In this document: piece by piece, positions 36,124-45,253 of the stretch | Layout of the letters: every line of letters starts with the position of its first letter | Numbering within the stretch: position 1 is the stretch's first letter | Position numbers and translations under genes: made by a program | Notes under the pieces: model-generated | What the model was told of the DNA's origin: nothing | Databases searched by the model: none | What the model saw: the letters and a program-made list of their open reading frames with translations, nothing else | Source: Paraburkholderia rhizosphaerae | Lineage (GTDB): Bacteria; Pseudomonadota; Gammaproteobacteria; Burkholderiales; Burkholderiaceae | Reading direction: 5' to 3' | Assembly (NCBI RefSeq): GCF_004366595.1 | Contig: NZ_SORE01000013.1 | Coordinates: 1-64,000, forward strand | Length of the DNA: 64,000 nt

Positions 36124-38010
36124 TCAGGTCAGCGCGGTCGGCGGCTCCGGCACCGCGCCTTTCGCGAACCACGATTCGCAGTGGCGCAGCAGACCGTGCA
36201 GATCCGACGACACGCGCCCGCGCGCGCAGACATACCCGTCCGGCCTAACCAGATAGAACGACGGCCGCGTGCGCCCATACGACTCGGCCAGCAACGGTCC
36301 ACGATCGCCTGACGCATCCGTCACACGCCAGGTACGCACCGCGCCCGGCAGCAGCGCTTCAACGTCGGCTACCAGCCGATCGATCTGTTCGGCGCGCACG
36401 GGCTTCAGGCGCAATGCGAGTTCGGGTTTGTCGAGCGGCACATCGTCGTCATCCACCGGCGCGACGAGCACGAACAGTGAGAAAAACGCCGGATCGTGCA
36501 GGTCGAACACACAGCCGGTACCCGGCGCACGGCCGAGCGGCCCGTCGACCACGTGAACCAGCGCATCGGGTGCCCGTTCGCCGGCACGCGGACCGCCATC
36601 GAGCACACGTTCGAGCGTCAACGGACTGCGCCGGTACTGGATCGCGAGTTCGCTGATCTGCGCGCGCGCCGCATCGCGCAGCGGCCCAAGCGACGCCAGC
36701 ACCGGCATCACCCGATCGCGCAGCAGCTTGAGCGGACCATGGTCGGCCTCCGCCATATGCGTGATGAAGTTCGATTGCCGCAGCACTTCGCGCTCGATCG
36801 GATGGCGCTCGAGGTGGTACGTATCGAGCAGGCGATCCGGCGCGCCGCCGCTTAGCACGCGCGCCAGCTTCCAGCCGAGGTTGAAGGCTTCCTGTATGCC
36901 CGTGTTCATGCCCTGCGCGCCCGCGGGGCTATGCACGTGCGCCGCGTCGCCGGCGAGAAACACGCGCCCGACGCGTAACTGCTCGACGATCCGGCTATTC
37001 AGATGGAAGTAGCCGGACCATCTAAGGTCGGTCAATGCGAGCGGATGATGCACGCGCGCCGCGGCCAGCGTGCGGCATGCATCGAGCGTCGGCGCGCAGG
37101 CCGGGTCCGCCGCAGGGCGGGACGCGGCGAGAGACTCAGCGCTGGACGCAGGGTGCGGGTTACCGGACGCTTGCGGCGACACATGCGACAGTGTTCGCGC
37201 TGCGGCATGCGCGGATGCTTGCGCCGCTGTCTCTGCCGCCTTATGCGCGCCGTCGCCGTGACCGCCCGCAGCGGCCGCAGCGGCCGGCGCTGCGTTGCCA
37301 TCCGCGGGACCCAGCGCCGGATGGTCGGCGATCAACCGGTAGCGGCCATTGCCCATCGGAAACAGCGCGGCCAAGCCGTCGCCGGACGCGAAGATATGGA
37401 ACTCGTCGTCGGGCCAGTCGGTGTCACCCAGAAGATCGGCCAGCAGAAACGTCTGCTCGAAAGTCTTGCCCGCGAAATTCATCCCGAGCCGGTGACGGAT
37501 GCTGCTATGCGCGCCGTCCGCCGCGATCATGTATGACGGATGCAGCGTCTCCGTGTGCCCATTCGAGCGCTGCAGCGTCGCATTGATGCCGGCCGAGCCC
37601 TGCGAAAACATCGCCAGCTCGATGCCGCGTTCGACTTCGACGCCGAGCGTTGCAAGATGCTCGGTCAACAGACGCTCGGTCACCGACTGGTCGAGAAACA
37701 GCAGATACGGGTAGCGGGTCTGCAGCGGGTCGAAGTCGAGGCGTGCGAGCCGCTGCCCGTTCGAATACAGATTCGCGGCGCGCGCGCGGTGCCCAAGTTC
37801 GAGAAAAGGTTCGATCAGCCGATGCTGTTCGAGTAGCTCGAGCGTGCGCGCCTGGATGCCGATCGCGCGCGAGTGCGGATCGGGGCGCGCCGCCTTGTCG
37901 ATCAGCCGCACCGGGATGCGCGCGCGGGCGAGACTCATCGCCGCCGCGAGTCCGGTCGGACCCGCACCGACGATCAGCACAGGTGGCATGTCGAAGAAAG
38001 CGGCGGCCAT
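36124..38010 (-). CDS. FAD-dependent aromatic-ring monooxygenase
   Basis: A 628-residue PHBH-fold flavoprotein. FAD motifs are GAGPTG (15-20), DGAHSS (165-170) and GDAAHVHSPAGAQGMN (354-369). It resembles the MhpA/PobA/pentachlorophenol-monooxygenase group, which hydroxylate phenolic substrates with NAD(P)H; the substrate is unknown. An Ala/His/Ser-rich stretch from about 235 to 305 interrupts the substrate-binding sheet and is not usual in the family. GGAGGT precedes ATG 38010. No pathway genes are adjacent. Confidence 0.88.
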   Translation of the reverse strand: MAAAFFDMPPVLIVGAGPTGLAAAMSLARARIPVRLIDKAARPDPHSRAIGIQARTLELLEQHRLIEPFLELGHRARAANLYSNGQRLARLDFDPLQTRYPYLLFLDQSVTERLLTEHLATLGVEVERGIELAMFSQGSAGINATLQRSNGHTETLHPSYMIAADGAHSSIRHRLGMNFAGKTFEQTFLLADLLGDTDWPDDEFHIFASGDGLAALFPMGNGRYRLIADHPALGPADGNAAPAAAAAAGGHGDGAHKAAETAAQASAHAAARTLSHVSPQASGNPHPASSAESLAASRPAADPACAPTLDACRTLAAARVHHPLALTDLRWSGYFHLNSRIVEQLRVGRVFLAGDAAHVHSPAGAQGMNTGIQEAFNLGWKLARVLSGGAPDRLLDTYHLERHPIEREVLRQSNFITHMAEADHGPLKLLRDRVMPVLASLGPLRDAARAQISELAIQYRRSPLTLERVLDGGPRAGERAPDALVHVVDGPLGRAPGTGCVFDLHDPAFFSLFVLVAPVDDDDVPLDKPELALRLKPVRAEQIDRLVADVEALLPGAVRTWRVTDASGDRGPLLAESYGRTRPSFYLVRPDGYVCARGRVSSDLHGLLRHCESWFAKGAVPEPPTALT

Positions 38011-38451
38011 GCAGACCTCCGGAAATCAACATGCCGCCTAGTGTACGCCGCTGGCCCCGCGCGCGACGCCCAACTGACGCCCTATGCGACGCGGATCGAA
38101 GCGCAAACAGCCGCGTCAATGCTGTGCGTGCAGCGGATGTCGGGCATGCAATCGCGCCCGGTGGCGCCGTCAACCGTCGCGTGATGATGATGCAAGCCGT
38201 GCGCATGACGGCACGTGATCGCTGTGACGGCCTGGTCACCACGCGTATCGCGCGAACCCTACGCTTCGTCATCCAAATGATTGCGTGCGGCGGAAAGTGG
38301 CCGACCAGCGGCTACGGTCGATCAGATCCGGCGCCGAATCATATAAACATAAATTTATATGTTACTTGCAACACTATCGTCCGCCAAATTTCGGGGCGCT
38401 TTCCGAGTGTGGGAGAATGCGCGTTTGCCTGTATAGCCCGTTTCACCCGTC
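38011..38451. other. Divergent intergenic region between the monooxygenase and the TPR gene
   Basis: No gene is supported here. An AT-rich island at about 38340-38366 contains AACATA-N6-TATGTT (38347-38364), which stands out against the GC-rich background and could be an operator or promoter for the monooxygenase or TPR gene. Confidence 0.5.
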
Positions 38452-40302
38452 ATGCATCCAGTATTCGACCGCGCATTCGCGGCGCATCGTGACGGCCGCC
38501 TCGACGACGCCGAACGCGGCTATCGCGCGACGCTCGAAGTCGATCCAGTTCACGTGGACGCCCTGCATCTGCTCGGCGTGCTGCGCCACCAGCAGGGACA
38601 GCACGCGGAAGCCGCCGCGCTCGTCAAGCGCGCCGCCGACCTGCGCCCGCAAGATGCCGCGCTGCAACTCAATCTCGGCAACACGCTGAAGGCATTGGGC
38701 CAGCTCGACGATGCAATCGAGCGCTTTCGCAACGCGCTGACGCTCGCGCCCTCGTTTCCGATGGCGCACTACAACCTCGGCAACGCGTACGCAGCAGCCG
38801 GCCGCCACGAAGACGCGGCCGACGCGTTTCGCCGCTCGCTCGATCTGCAGCCGGAGGATGCGTCATCGCACAACAACCTCGGCAACGCATTGCACGCGCT
38901 CGGCCAGCATGAGGAAGCGATCGAATCGTTCCGGCGCGCGCTCGAACTGCGGCCGGGCCACGCCGGTGCGCACAACAATCTCGGCATGGCGTTCAACGCG
39001 CTCGACGAATCCGACCTCGCGATCGAGCAGTTTCGCGCAGCGCTCGCGGTCGAGCCGCGTTTTGCCGCCGCGCACTTCAATCTTGGCAATACGTTGCACG
39101 CGACCAACCGCTACGACGAAGCGGCAGCCGCCTTTCACGCAGTGCTCGCAATGCAGCCGCACCTGCCGCCGGCACTGTTCGGCCTCGGCAATGCACTGGC
39201 CGCGTTGGGACGGCATGCGGACGCACTGCCGCGTTTCGAACGCGCGATCGGTTTCGATCCGAAGTTCGCGCTGGCGTGGCTGGGCCTCGGCACCGCGCAC
39301 CAGGCGCTCGGCGCGTACGCAGCCGCGCTGCGCGCGTTCGATGAGGCGCTGCGGCTGCGGCCCGACCTCGGTCTCGCGCATTTGCACCGCGCGGTTACGC
39401 ATCTGACGCTCGGCAATTTCGAGCGAGGTCTGCCCGAGTACGAGTGGCGGCTCGAATCAGCGACCCAGCAGGGTGACCCGACGCTGCCGCGCTGGCGCGG
39501 CGAACCGGTCGACACGCGTACGCTATTCGTCTACGCGGAACAGGGCTTCGGCGACACACTGCAGTTCGTGCGCTTCGTGCCGCTGGCCGCGCAGCGCGCG
39601 GCGCGCGTCGTGCTCGAAGTGCAACCGCAACTCGTCCCGTTGATTGCACCCGCCGCGCAACAGTGGGACGTCGAACTGATCGCACAAGGCGCGCCGCGGC
39701 CGCGCGCCGATCTGCAAATTCCGCTATTGAGCCTGCCACTCGCGCTCGGCACCACGTTCGACACGATTCCCGCGCGCACGCCGTACCTCGCCGCGACGCC
39801 CGCCTATCGGCGCAAATGGCGCGGCTCACTGGGCGGCCATGCGAAGCGCAAGATCGGACTCGCGTGGTCCGGCCGCATTCAGAAGCAGGAGAATCGCGCG
39901 CTGCCGCTCGCGGCACTCGATCCTTTGTTCGCACTCGACGGCATCGACTGGATCGTGCTGCAGCCGGAATTGAGCGACAGCGAACGCGCGGCGATTGCGG
40001 CGCACCCGCGCGCGCAGTCAATCCATTACTTCGGCGCGCGGATCGGCGATTTCGCCGATACCGCGGCAGTCGTCGAGCGGCTCGACGCGGTTGTATCAGT
40101 CGATACGTCGATTGCCCATCTGACGGGCGCGCTGCGCAAGCCGCTGTGGCTGATGCTGCCGTTTTCGGCGGACTGGCGCTGGTTTACCGGCGACACGCGC
40201 AGCCCATGGTATCCGGGCGCGCGGCTCGTGCGGCAACCACGGCCCGGCGCGTGGGACGAGGTGGTCGCGGCCATCGCGCTCGCGCTGCGCGACGACGCGT
40301 AA
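38452..40302 (+). CDS. TPR protein with C-terminal glycosyltransferase-like domain
   Basis: A 616-residue protein. Residues about 5-335 are nine consecutive TPR units (for example AHYNLGNAYAAAGRHEDAAD, then NNLGNALHALGQHEEAIES). The remainder resembles the GT9/heptosyltransferase-like fold often joined to TPRs, with IGLAWSGR, VVSVDTSIAHLTGAL and WYPGARLVRQP. Such proteins are thought to act in glycan synthesis or as scaffolds; no catalytic base can be asserted. The ATG has no clear Shine-Dalgarno. The gene stands alone between two small neighbours. Confidence 0.85.
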   Translation: MHPVFDRAFAAHRDGRLDDAERGYRATLEVDPVHVDALHLLGVLRHQQGQHAEAAALVKRAADLRPQDAALQLNLGNTLKALGQLDDAIERFRNALTLAPSFPMAHYNLGNAYAAAGRHEDAADAFRRSLDLQPEDASSHNNLGNALHALGQHEEAIESFRRALELRPGHAGAHNNLGMAFNALDESDLAIEQFRAALAVEPRFAAAHFNLGNTLHATNRYDEAAAAFHAVLAMQPHLPPALFGLGNALAALGRHADALPRFERAIGFDPKFALAWLGLGTAHQALGAYAAALRAFDEALRLRPDLGLAHLHRAVTHLTLGNFERGLPEYEWRLESATQQGDPTLPRWRGEPVDTRTLFVYAEQGFGDTLQFVRFVPLAAQRAARVVLEVQPQLVPLIAPAAQQWDVELIAQGAPRPRADLQIPLLSLPLALGTTFDTIPARTPYLAATPAYRRKWRGSLGGHAKRKIGLAWSGRIQKQENRALPLAALDPLFALDGIDWIVLQPELSDSERAAIAAHPRAQSIHYFGARIGDFADTAAVVERLDAVVSVDTSIAHLTGALRKPLWLMLPFSADWRWFTGDTRSPWYPGARLVRQPRPGAWDEVVAAIALALRDDA

Positions 40303-40461
40303 CGCGCGGCGACACACCCGCTCACCGACCGACTCGAGACTCGACCCTCCCGCCACGCGAAGCTGGCGGCGACGCAGCGCGGCCCATAGAATTCCGATAT
40401 GCGGCGCATCGACGCGCCGCAGCCCTGTATTCGTCACGGACTTCCGCCCGATCCCGCGTTG

Positions 40462-41001
40462 ATGCATTCCACCTCTTCACTTTCGCTGCGCACCGCGAGC
40501 GCAACCGACGCCGATCTGGTCGCATCGATTCACGCGGCGAGCTGGCAGGCGAGCTATCGCGGGCTGCTGCCGGAAGATTTCCTCGATAGCGAAGTCGTGC
40601 GCGAGCGCGCGACCTATTGGCACGCGCGCATGAACGCGCCCGGCGCGGACCGGCGCCTCGTGCTGATCGCCGAACGCCGCGCCGAGCCGATTGCGTTCGC
40701 GTGCGTCGAACGCCAGCCAGGCTCGCCGTGGGGCGCGCTGCTCGACAATCTGCATGCGCTGCCCGCCCATCAACGCAACGGCGCGGGGAGTTTGCTGTTG
40801 TACGCGGTGCAGAACTGGGCGCGCGAACAGGGCGAAACACAACTCTGCCTGTATGTGCTCGAAGCAAATGCCGCGGCGATCGCTTTCTACGAACGGCGTG
40901 GCTGGCGGCTGTCAGGCGCGGAGCCGGATCGCGTCGGCGGCGTCGATATCACGATGCTTCGTTATCTGTACCGTCTCGACGACGCGGCGCCGCACCGATA
41001 A
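40462..41001 (+). CDS. GNAT-family N-acetyltransferase
   Basis: A 179-residue GNAT protein from ATG 40462. The acetyl-CoA loop region NLHALPAHQRNGAGSLLL and the C-terminal LEANAAAIAFYERRGW are typical of the superfamily. The acceptor (amino acid, protein, antibiotic or small amine) cannot be told. An ATG at 40399 in the same frame would add 21 residues of poor quality. It follows the TPR gene by about 160 bp. Confidence 0.88.
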   Translation: MHSTSSLSLRTASATDADLVASIHAASWQASYRGLLPEDFLDSEVVRERATYWHARMNAPGADRRLVLIAERRAEPIAFACVERQPGSPWGALLDNLHALPAHQRNGAGSLLLYAVQNWAREQGETQLCLYVLEANAAAIAFYERRGWRLSGAEPDRVGGVDITMLRYLYRLDDAAPHR

Positions 41002-41272
41002 CTCCGTTTTCCAACGCAGCTGCCGCGCTTAAGCCGCACATGAGCCGCACACGAGCCGCAGGTAACCGGCGCGTAACGCGCACGCAACCTTCTCGCGACA
41101 CCGTTTTCGGACTCGTCCGATCGTGCCAGCGCACGTGCCACGGCATCATCACGCACCCGCTGGCTATTTTATGAGACACCGTCGATCCCAAAGGCCGGCA
41201 CGCGTGTCCAGCCAACGTTTCCGCATCCCGGCAAGGCCACGTATCTCTTATCAGATGGAGGTCTGCCGAGCG

Positions 41273-42451
41273 ATGTCGACGAATATCCCTTTCATCCCGG
41301 TCGAAGGTGCCGTGGCGCTGCCTTCACTGCGCGCACTCGGTCCGATTTCTGAAACCTTCGGGCGCGAATGGGCGTTGCTGCCGCCTAACGTCAGCTTGCG
41401 CGTCGAATTGAAAGCGCTGTACGCGGCCATGTTACGCACGTTCTGCCTGTCGTCGAAGGCGTTTCGTTCGATGTGCAAGTGGCAACCGCAACACGCGCAG
41501 CCGACCGCTAGCGCGCGGGTTACCGCGGCCATCGATGCTGCATCGCAAGCCGGCCGCGTAGCGGCTGCGTCTGATCAAGCTGCGATTGGCATGCACAACG
41601 CGCAGTCCACCATGCGCGCGTCGCACGGTGCGTCGAATCTGCGCGTCGGCAGCGCCGTGGCGATCGGCGGTGCGGCGATGCTTGCGTGGATCGTGCTCGA
41701 CCCTGCGCATCGGGGGCACGCGGGCGATCCCCTCACCGCGCCAGATATGCGTGCGTCGCAGCGCGACGCACGAATCGAAAAGCCGCGCGTGCCGGTCATC
41801 ACGAGCGGCAACCCGGCCCATCATTCGATATCCGCCGACAATCGCGCGAACCACCGGTCGGTCAACCCGTCGATCAACGGCGGGAAATCGGATACCGGCC
41901 ACGCCGACGTGGTCGATGCAACCACCGTCACCAGCTTGCACGCATTCGCGTCGGGACAATCCACAAAAGCTTCAGCACCACATCCGCTCACGGCTGCTCA
42001 TATGCAAGCGGCCGGTTCGACTGCGCGACACACGGCCCAATCGGGCGCCGCGCGCAACGATGCGTCGCATGGCGCGGCCGCCTCGGTCACGGCAGCATCG
42101 GTCAAAGTCGCGCCGCACGATTCCGCACCGTTTCGCACACGGCACAGCAAAAACCCAACGTGGAGCGCTCGCGACGCGGCATTGTCGGCCCGGTCGGTCG
42201 CGAGCCGCTCCGCGACGGCGAGCCCGAAACCGTCAGTGGCGGGAGAGTACTCGTCCGCCGCCCCCCCCGTGATGACGGACAACGACTACGAATCCGTGAC
42301 GATGTTTGCGCGCACCCACGGTGCAAACCCGGGTGCGCACGCCGCTGCGCCGCCGCGCGCGCAAGGCGACATGACCGCGAATGACACGTCGTGGATGAAC
42401 CGCATGTCGCAGCGTCGCGTGACCGAGGTGCCGGATCTGTTCTCGCGATAA
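41273..42451 (+). CDS. Hypothetical protein with one membrane segment and low-complexity C-terminus
   Basis: With ATG 41273 (GGAGG about 12 nt upstream) the product has 392 residues and begins MSTNIPFIPVEGAVALPSL. A hydrophobic helix lies near VGSAVAIGGAAMLAWIVL, about 40% of the way in. The rest is Ala/Ser/His/Thr-rich and probably disordered, ending RRVTEVPDLFSR. I do not recognise the family. A run of eight Cs at 42261-42268 inside the gene is a possible slippage site. The frame extends further upstream without family features. Confidence 0.7.
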   Translation: MSTNIPFIPVEGAVALPSLRALGPISETFGREWALLPPNVSLRVELKALYAAMLRTFCLSSKAFRSMCKWQPQHAQPTASARVTAAIDAASQAGRVAAASDQAAIGMHNAQSTMRASHGASNLRVGSAVAIGGAAMLAWIVLDPAHRGHAGDPLTAPDMRASQRDARIEKPRVPVITSGNPAHHSISADNRANHRSVNPSINGGKSDTGHADVVDATTVTSLHAFASGQSTKASAPHPLTAAHMQAAGSTARHTAQSGAARNDASHGAAASVTAASVKVAPHDSAPFRTRHSKNPTWSARDAALSARSVASRSATASPKPSVAGEYSSAAPPVMTDNDYESVTMFARTHGANPGAHAAAPPRAQGDMTANDTSWMNRMSQRRVTEVPDLFSR

Positions 42452-42530
42452 CGGGAACCACCTCCCCTTCCGCAACACTGCGGTGCGCCAATCCATCCGC
42501 GCACACGCTCTTTTCGCCCCATCAGTAGAC

Positions 42531-42554
42531 AGCCCGGTCGGTTCAGACCGGGCT
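42531..42554. terminator. Hairpin between convergent genes
   Basis: AGCCCGGTC (42531-42539), GGTTCA loop, GACCGGGCT (42546-42554), followed by TGTT. It separates the hypothetical gene from the DUF2968 gene. The T-run is weak. Confidence 0.6.
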
Positions 42555-42596
42555 TGTTCAGATATCCGTGTTTGCATCGATCCGATGCGCGTTACG

Positions 42597-43328
42597 CTAC
42601 CGCGCCGCGGGCAACCCGGCTTCGCTTTGCTGCTGCAGTTGTTGCACCTGTTGCTGCAGCTGACGCAACTGCGATTGCGCCTTTTCCTTTTCATCGCGCA
42701 ACACCAGCGCTTCATCGCGTGCCTGACGCTGATATTCGGCGACCTTCGCCTGCTGGTCGCGCGCGACGTTCAGATCCGCTTGCAAGCGCTGCGCGCGATC
42801 TTCGGACAGCCCGATCATCCGTTCGATATACGCGGTTTGTGCCTGCAGCTTCGCGCGGCGGATGTCGATGTCGGCGAGTTGTTCGGTCTGCTTCGCGAAG
42901 CTCGCATAGATTTCCTCCGCGCGCGCCTCGTCCTGCACCTTGATCACGCGCCAGAAATGTTTGTCTTGAAATAGCGCGACGTAGAAGGTCAGATCCTGCG
43001 CATAGAAAAACAGCGACGCGCCATATCCGCCGTTGTAAGTCGTGCGCAATTCATTGAGCGACGCGCTGTGAATCAGCCGCGTCAGTTCGGCGACGTCGCC
43101 CTGCGCGCCAGGGCCGGCGGGGCTCTTGTTGACCTCCGCGTGGGCGACGCCGGCAACGGCGCCGGCGGTCGCGAGCGAAGCGCCCGGCGTCAACACACGG
43201 GTCGCGCCGGCCGCGTCCGCGCCGTTGGCACCCTGCACGAAACCGCCATGCTGCAACATCGCGCAAGCGACGACGAACAGCATCGCGCGCCGAACCGATA
43301 ACGGGGACTTCGTCACTGCATGCTCCAT
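42597..43328 (-). CDS. Exported DUF2968-family coiled-coil protein
   Basis: A 243-residue protein. A signal-like hydrophobic segment (about 12-30) is followed by a linker, a conserved region LIHSASLNELRTTYNGGYGA and SLFFYAQDLTFYVALFQDKHFWR split over two short motifs, and a long C-terminal coiled coil rich in Gln (DEKEKAQSQLRQLQQQ). DUF2968 is described mainly from Burkholderiaceae, without a known function. It should be exported or surface-attached. The amidotransferase gene lies upstream on the same strand, 166 bp away. Confidence 0.87.
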   Translation of the reverse strand: MEHAVTKSPLSVRRAMLFVVACAMLQHGGFVQGANGADAAGATRVLTPGASLATAGAVAGVAHAEVNKSPAGPGAQGDVAELTRLIHSASLNELRTTYNGGYGASLFFYAQDLTFYVALFQDKHFWRVIKVQDEARAEEIYASFAKQTEQLADIDIRRAKLQAQTAYIERMIGLSEDRAQRLQADLNVARDQQAKVAEYQRQARDEALVLRDEKEKAQSQLRQLQQQVQQLQQQSEAGLPAAR

Positions 43329-43494
43329 GCGATTCCGGAAAACAGCCGTGGATTATCGCGCGGATTGACAGTGAAAGAACGGCGTATCGCGGGACTTTAA
43401 ATCGAGATGAGACGACGCATGACGGGCTTTCAGCGACCGCATCGGAAGGTCACGGCTGACTCACGCCAGTCGTAACCGTTCGTGCACCTACGCT

Positions 43495-45042
43495 TCAGAA
43501 ACGCGTTTCGCGCGCAACTCGCAGGAAAGTATCGAGCAGCGGCGTGCAATCGAGCATTTCGGCGCCGCCCGCGCGATGAAACTCCGGGTGCCACTGCACG
43601 CCGACCACGAACGGCGCGCGCCGGTAGCGCACCGCCTCGATGATGCCGTCTTCGGCCGACACCGCCTCGATATTCAGATCGCGCCCAAGCACGTTCACCG
43701 CCTGATGGTGAATCGAGTTGACGATGGCTTCGCGCCGGCCGGGGAACATATTCGCGAGCGTCGATCCGTCCGGAAAGTGAATCGCGTGCCGATGCTGGTC
43801 GTATTGCTCGTTCACATGCACGCCGGCCGTCGGCACATCGGTCGCAATATCCTGATACAGCGTGCCGCCGAACGCGACGTTGATCAGCTGACAGCCGCGG
43901 CACACGCCGAGCACCGGCTTGCCCCTTTCGACGAACTCGTGCAGCAGCTCGAGTTCGTACATGTCGCGCACGCGGTCGCCGGGCCATTCGGAAGGCGACG
44001 AGCTTTCCGCATACGACTGCGGCGACACATCCGCGCCGCCTTGCAGCAGCAGTCCGTCGAGATTCCTCGCGTAGTCGCGCAAACGGATATTGCTCGGGTG
44101 CAGCATCCCTTGATGGCCGACCGTCGGAATCATGAACACGAGCACGTCGCGCGACATCACCCAGTGCGCAATCGATTCCTCAAGATATTGCAGCGTTTTC
44201 CCGCGCAGTCCCTTCGCGCCGGGTTCCGGGTGGAACAGCCGCGCCGACACGCCAATGCGCAATGTGCGCTGCGTGATGCGCTGACCCGCGCGATCGAAGA
44301 TCTGGCGCGCCCGCGCAGCCAGCACGCGGCCGAAGACCGACCATGCCGAGTCGCTGCGCTTCAGATACGCGGGGTTTGGCGGAATCGAACCCGGCGGCGG
44401 CGGGTGATACGCACCGAAATCCGGCGCCGCGCCGAAACCAGGCGGCGGCGAACCGGCGGCGACGCGTTCTTCAGCCGCGCTGTTCGCAGCAGCCGCCGCG
44501 GCCTGTGCGCTCGATGCCGCCGCCGCGGCCTGCACGCTCGCGGCATCGGCGGCGGCCGCGGCAGCCGCCACGTCTTGCGCGGACTTCTGCGGTGTTAGCT
44601 GCGCGCCCGGCGGAACGCCCAACGGCGGTACGGGTGTTGTTTTCGCAGGCCGAGGCTCTTCGGCAACATGAGCCGACTGCTGTCCGCGCAGCGGAGCCGG
44701 ACGCTCGACGCTCGCGCCGCTCGCCGCGGCACGGCCCTGATACATCTCGCCAGCTTGCGCGGTGTCGCGACGCGCGGCGCCGGCCGGGCGTTCCGGCGTC
44801 ACGTTGGACGCGCTTTCGGGGGAATCGGTGGCTGCGGCTTCTTTGGCTGCCGCCGGGGTGGACGTAGCCGTTGCTGCTTCGGGCTTCGAACCGGACGGCG
44901 TGCCTGACGGTGAAGCGGTGGGTGAAGCCTGCTGTGACCCGGACCCCGGGGCCGACTGTGCAGCCGACGATGAAGCGTCCGGCGCGACGGTGTTGGATAG
45001 CGAACCGGACGGTCCGGCGTTATCGGGCTTGTTTTCGCTCAT
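43495..45042 (-). CDS. Class I glutamine amidotransferase-like protein (peptidase C26), with long disordered N-terminus
   Basis: The 515-residue protein has two parts. Residues 1-258 are Ala/Ser/Pro/Thr-rich with no fold. Residues about 260-515 are a gamma-glutamyl-GABA hydrolase-like domain with Cys381 in GVCRGCQLINVAFGG, His485 and Glu487 in VQWHPEFH. PuuD-type members cleave gamma-glutamyl-GABA in putrescine breakdown; the usual length is about 250, so the tail is an extra. No putrescine genes are beside it. The GC-rich N-terminus is compositionally biased. Confidence 0.85.
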   Translation of the reverse strand: MSENKPDNAGPSGSLSNTVAPDASSSAAQSAPGSGSQQASPTASPSGTPSGSKPEAATATSTPAAAKEAAATDSPESASNVTPERPAGAARRDTAQAGEMYQGRAAASGASVERPAPLRGQQSAHVAEEPRPAKTTPVPPLGVPPGAQLTPQKSAQDVAAAAAAADAASVQAAAAASSAQAAAAAANSAAEERVAAGSPPPGFGAAPDFGAYHPPPPGSIPPNPAYLKRSDSAWSVFGRVLAARARQIFDRAGQRITQRTLRIGVSARLFHPEPGAKGLRGKTLQYLEESIAHWVMSRDVLVFMIPTVGHQGMLHPSNIRLRDYARNLDGLLLQGGADVSPQSYAESSSPSEWPGDRVRDMYELELLHEFVERGKPVLGVCRGCQLINVAFGGTLYQDIATDVPTAGVHVNEQYDQHRHAIHFPDGSTLANMFPGRREAIVNSIHHQAVNVLGRDLNIEAVSAEDGIIEAVRYRRAPFVVGVQWHPEFHRAGGAEMLDCTPLLDTFLRVARETRF

Positions 45043-45253
45043 GACGATAGGTCACGCGCGCATCGGCGCGCGAACGAATGGACACCTGTCGATTATCCGC
45101 CAGCGCGCGATGACCGGCAAACCAGCACACATTTGGTCACATCCGGGCACACCGATCTTCACAACAGGTTACATCGCGTCACCGCGCAGCGACCCCGTGC
45201 GCCGTGAGAGCCGACCGCGCCAGGCGGACCAAAACCGGGAAGAAAACACCGCA

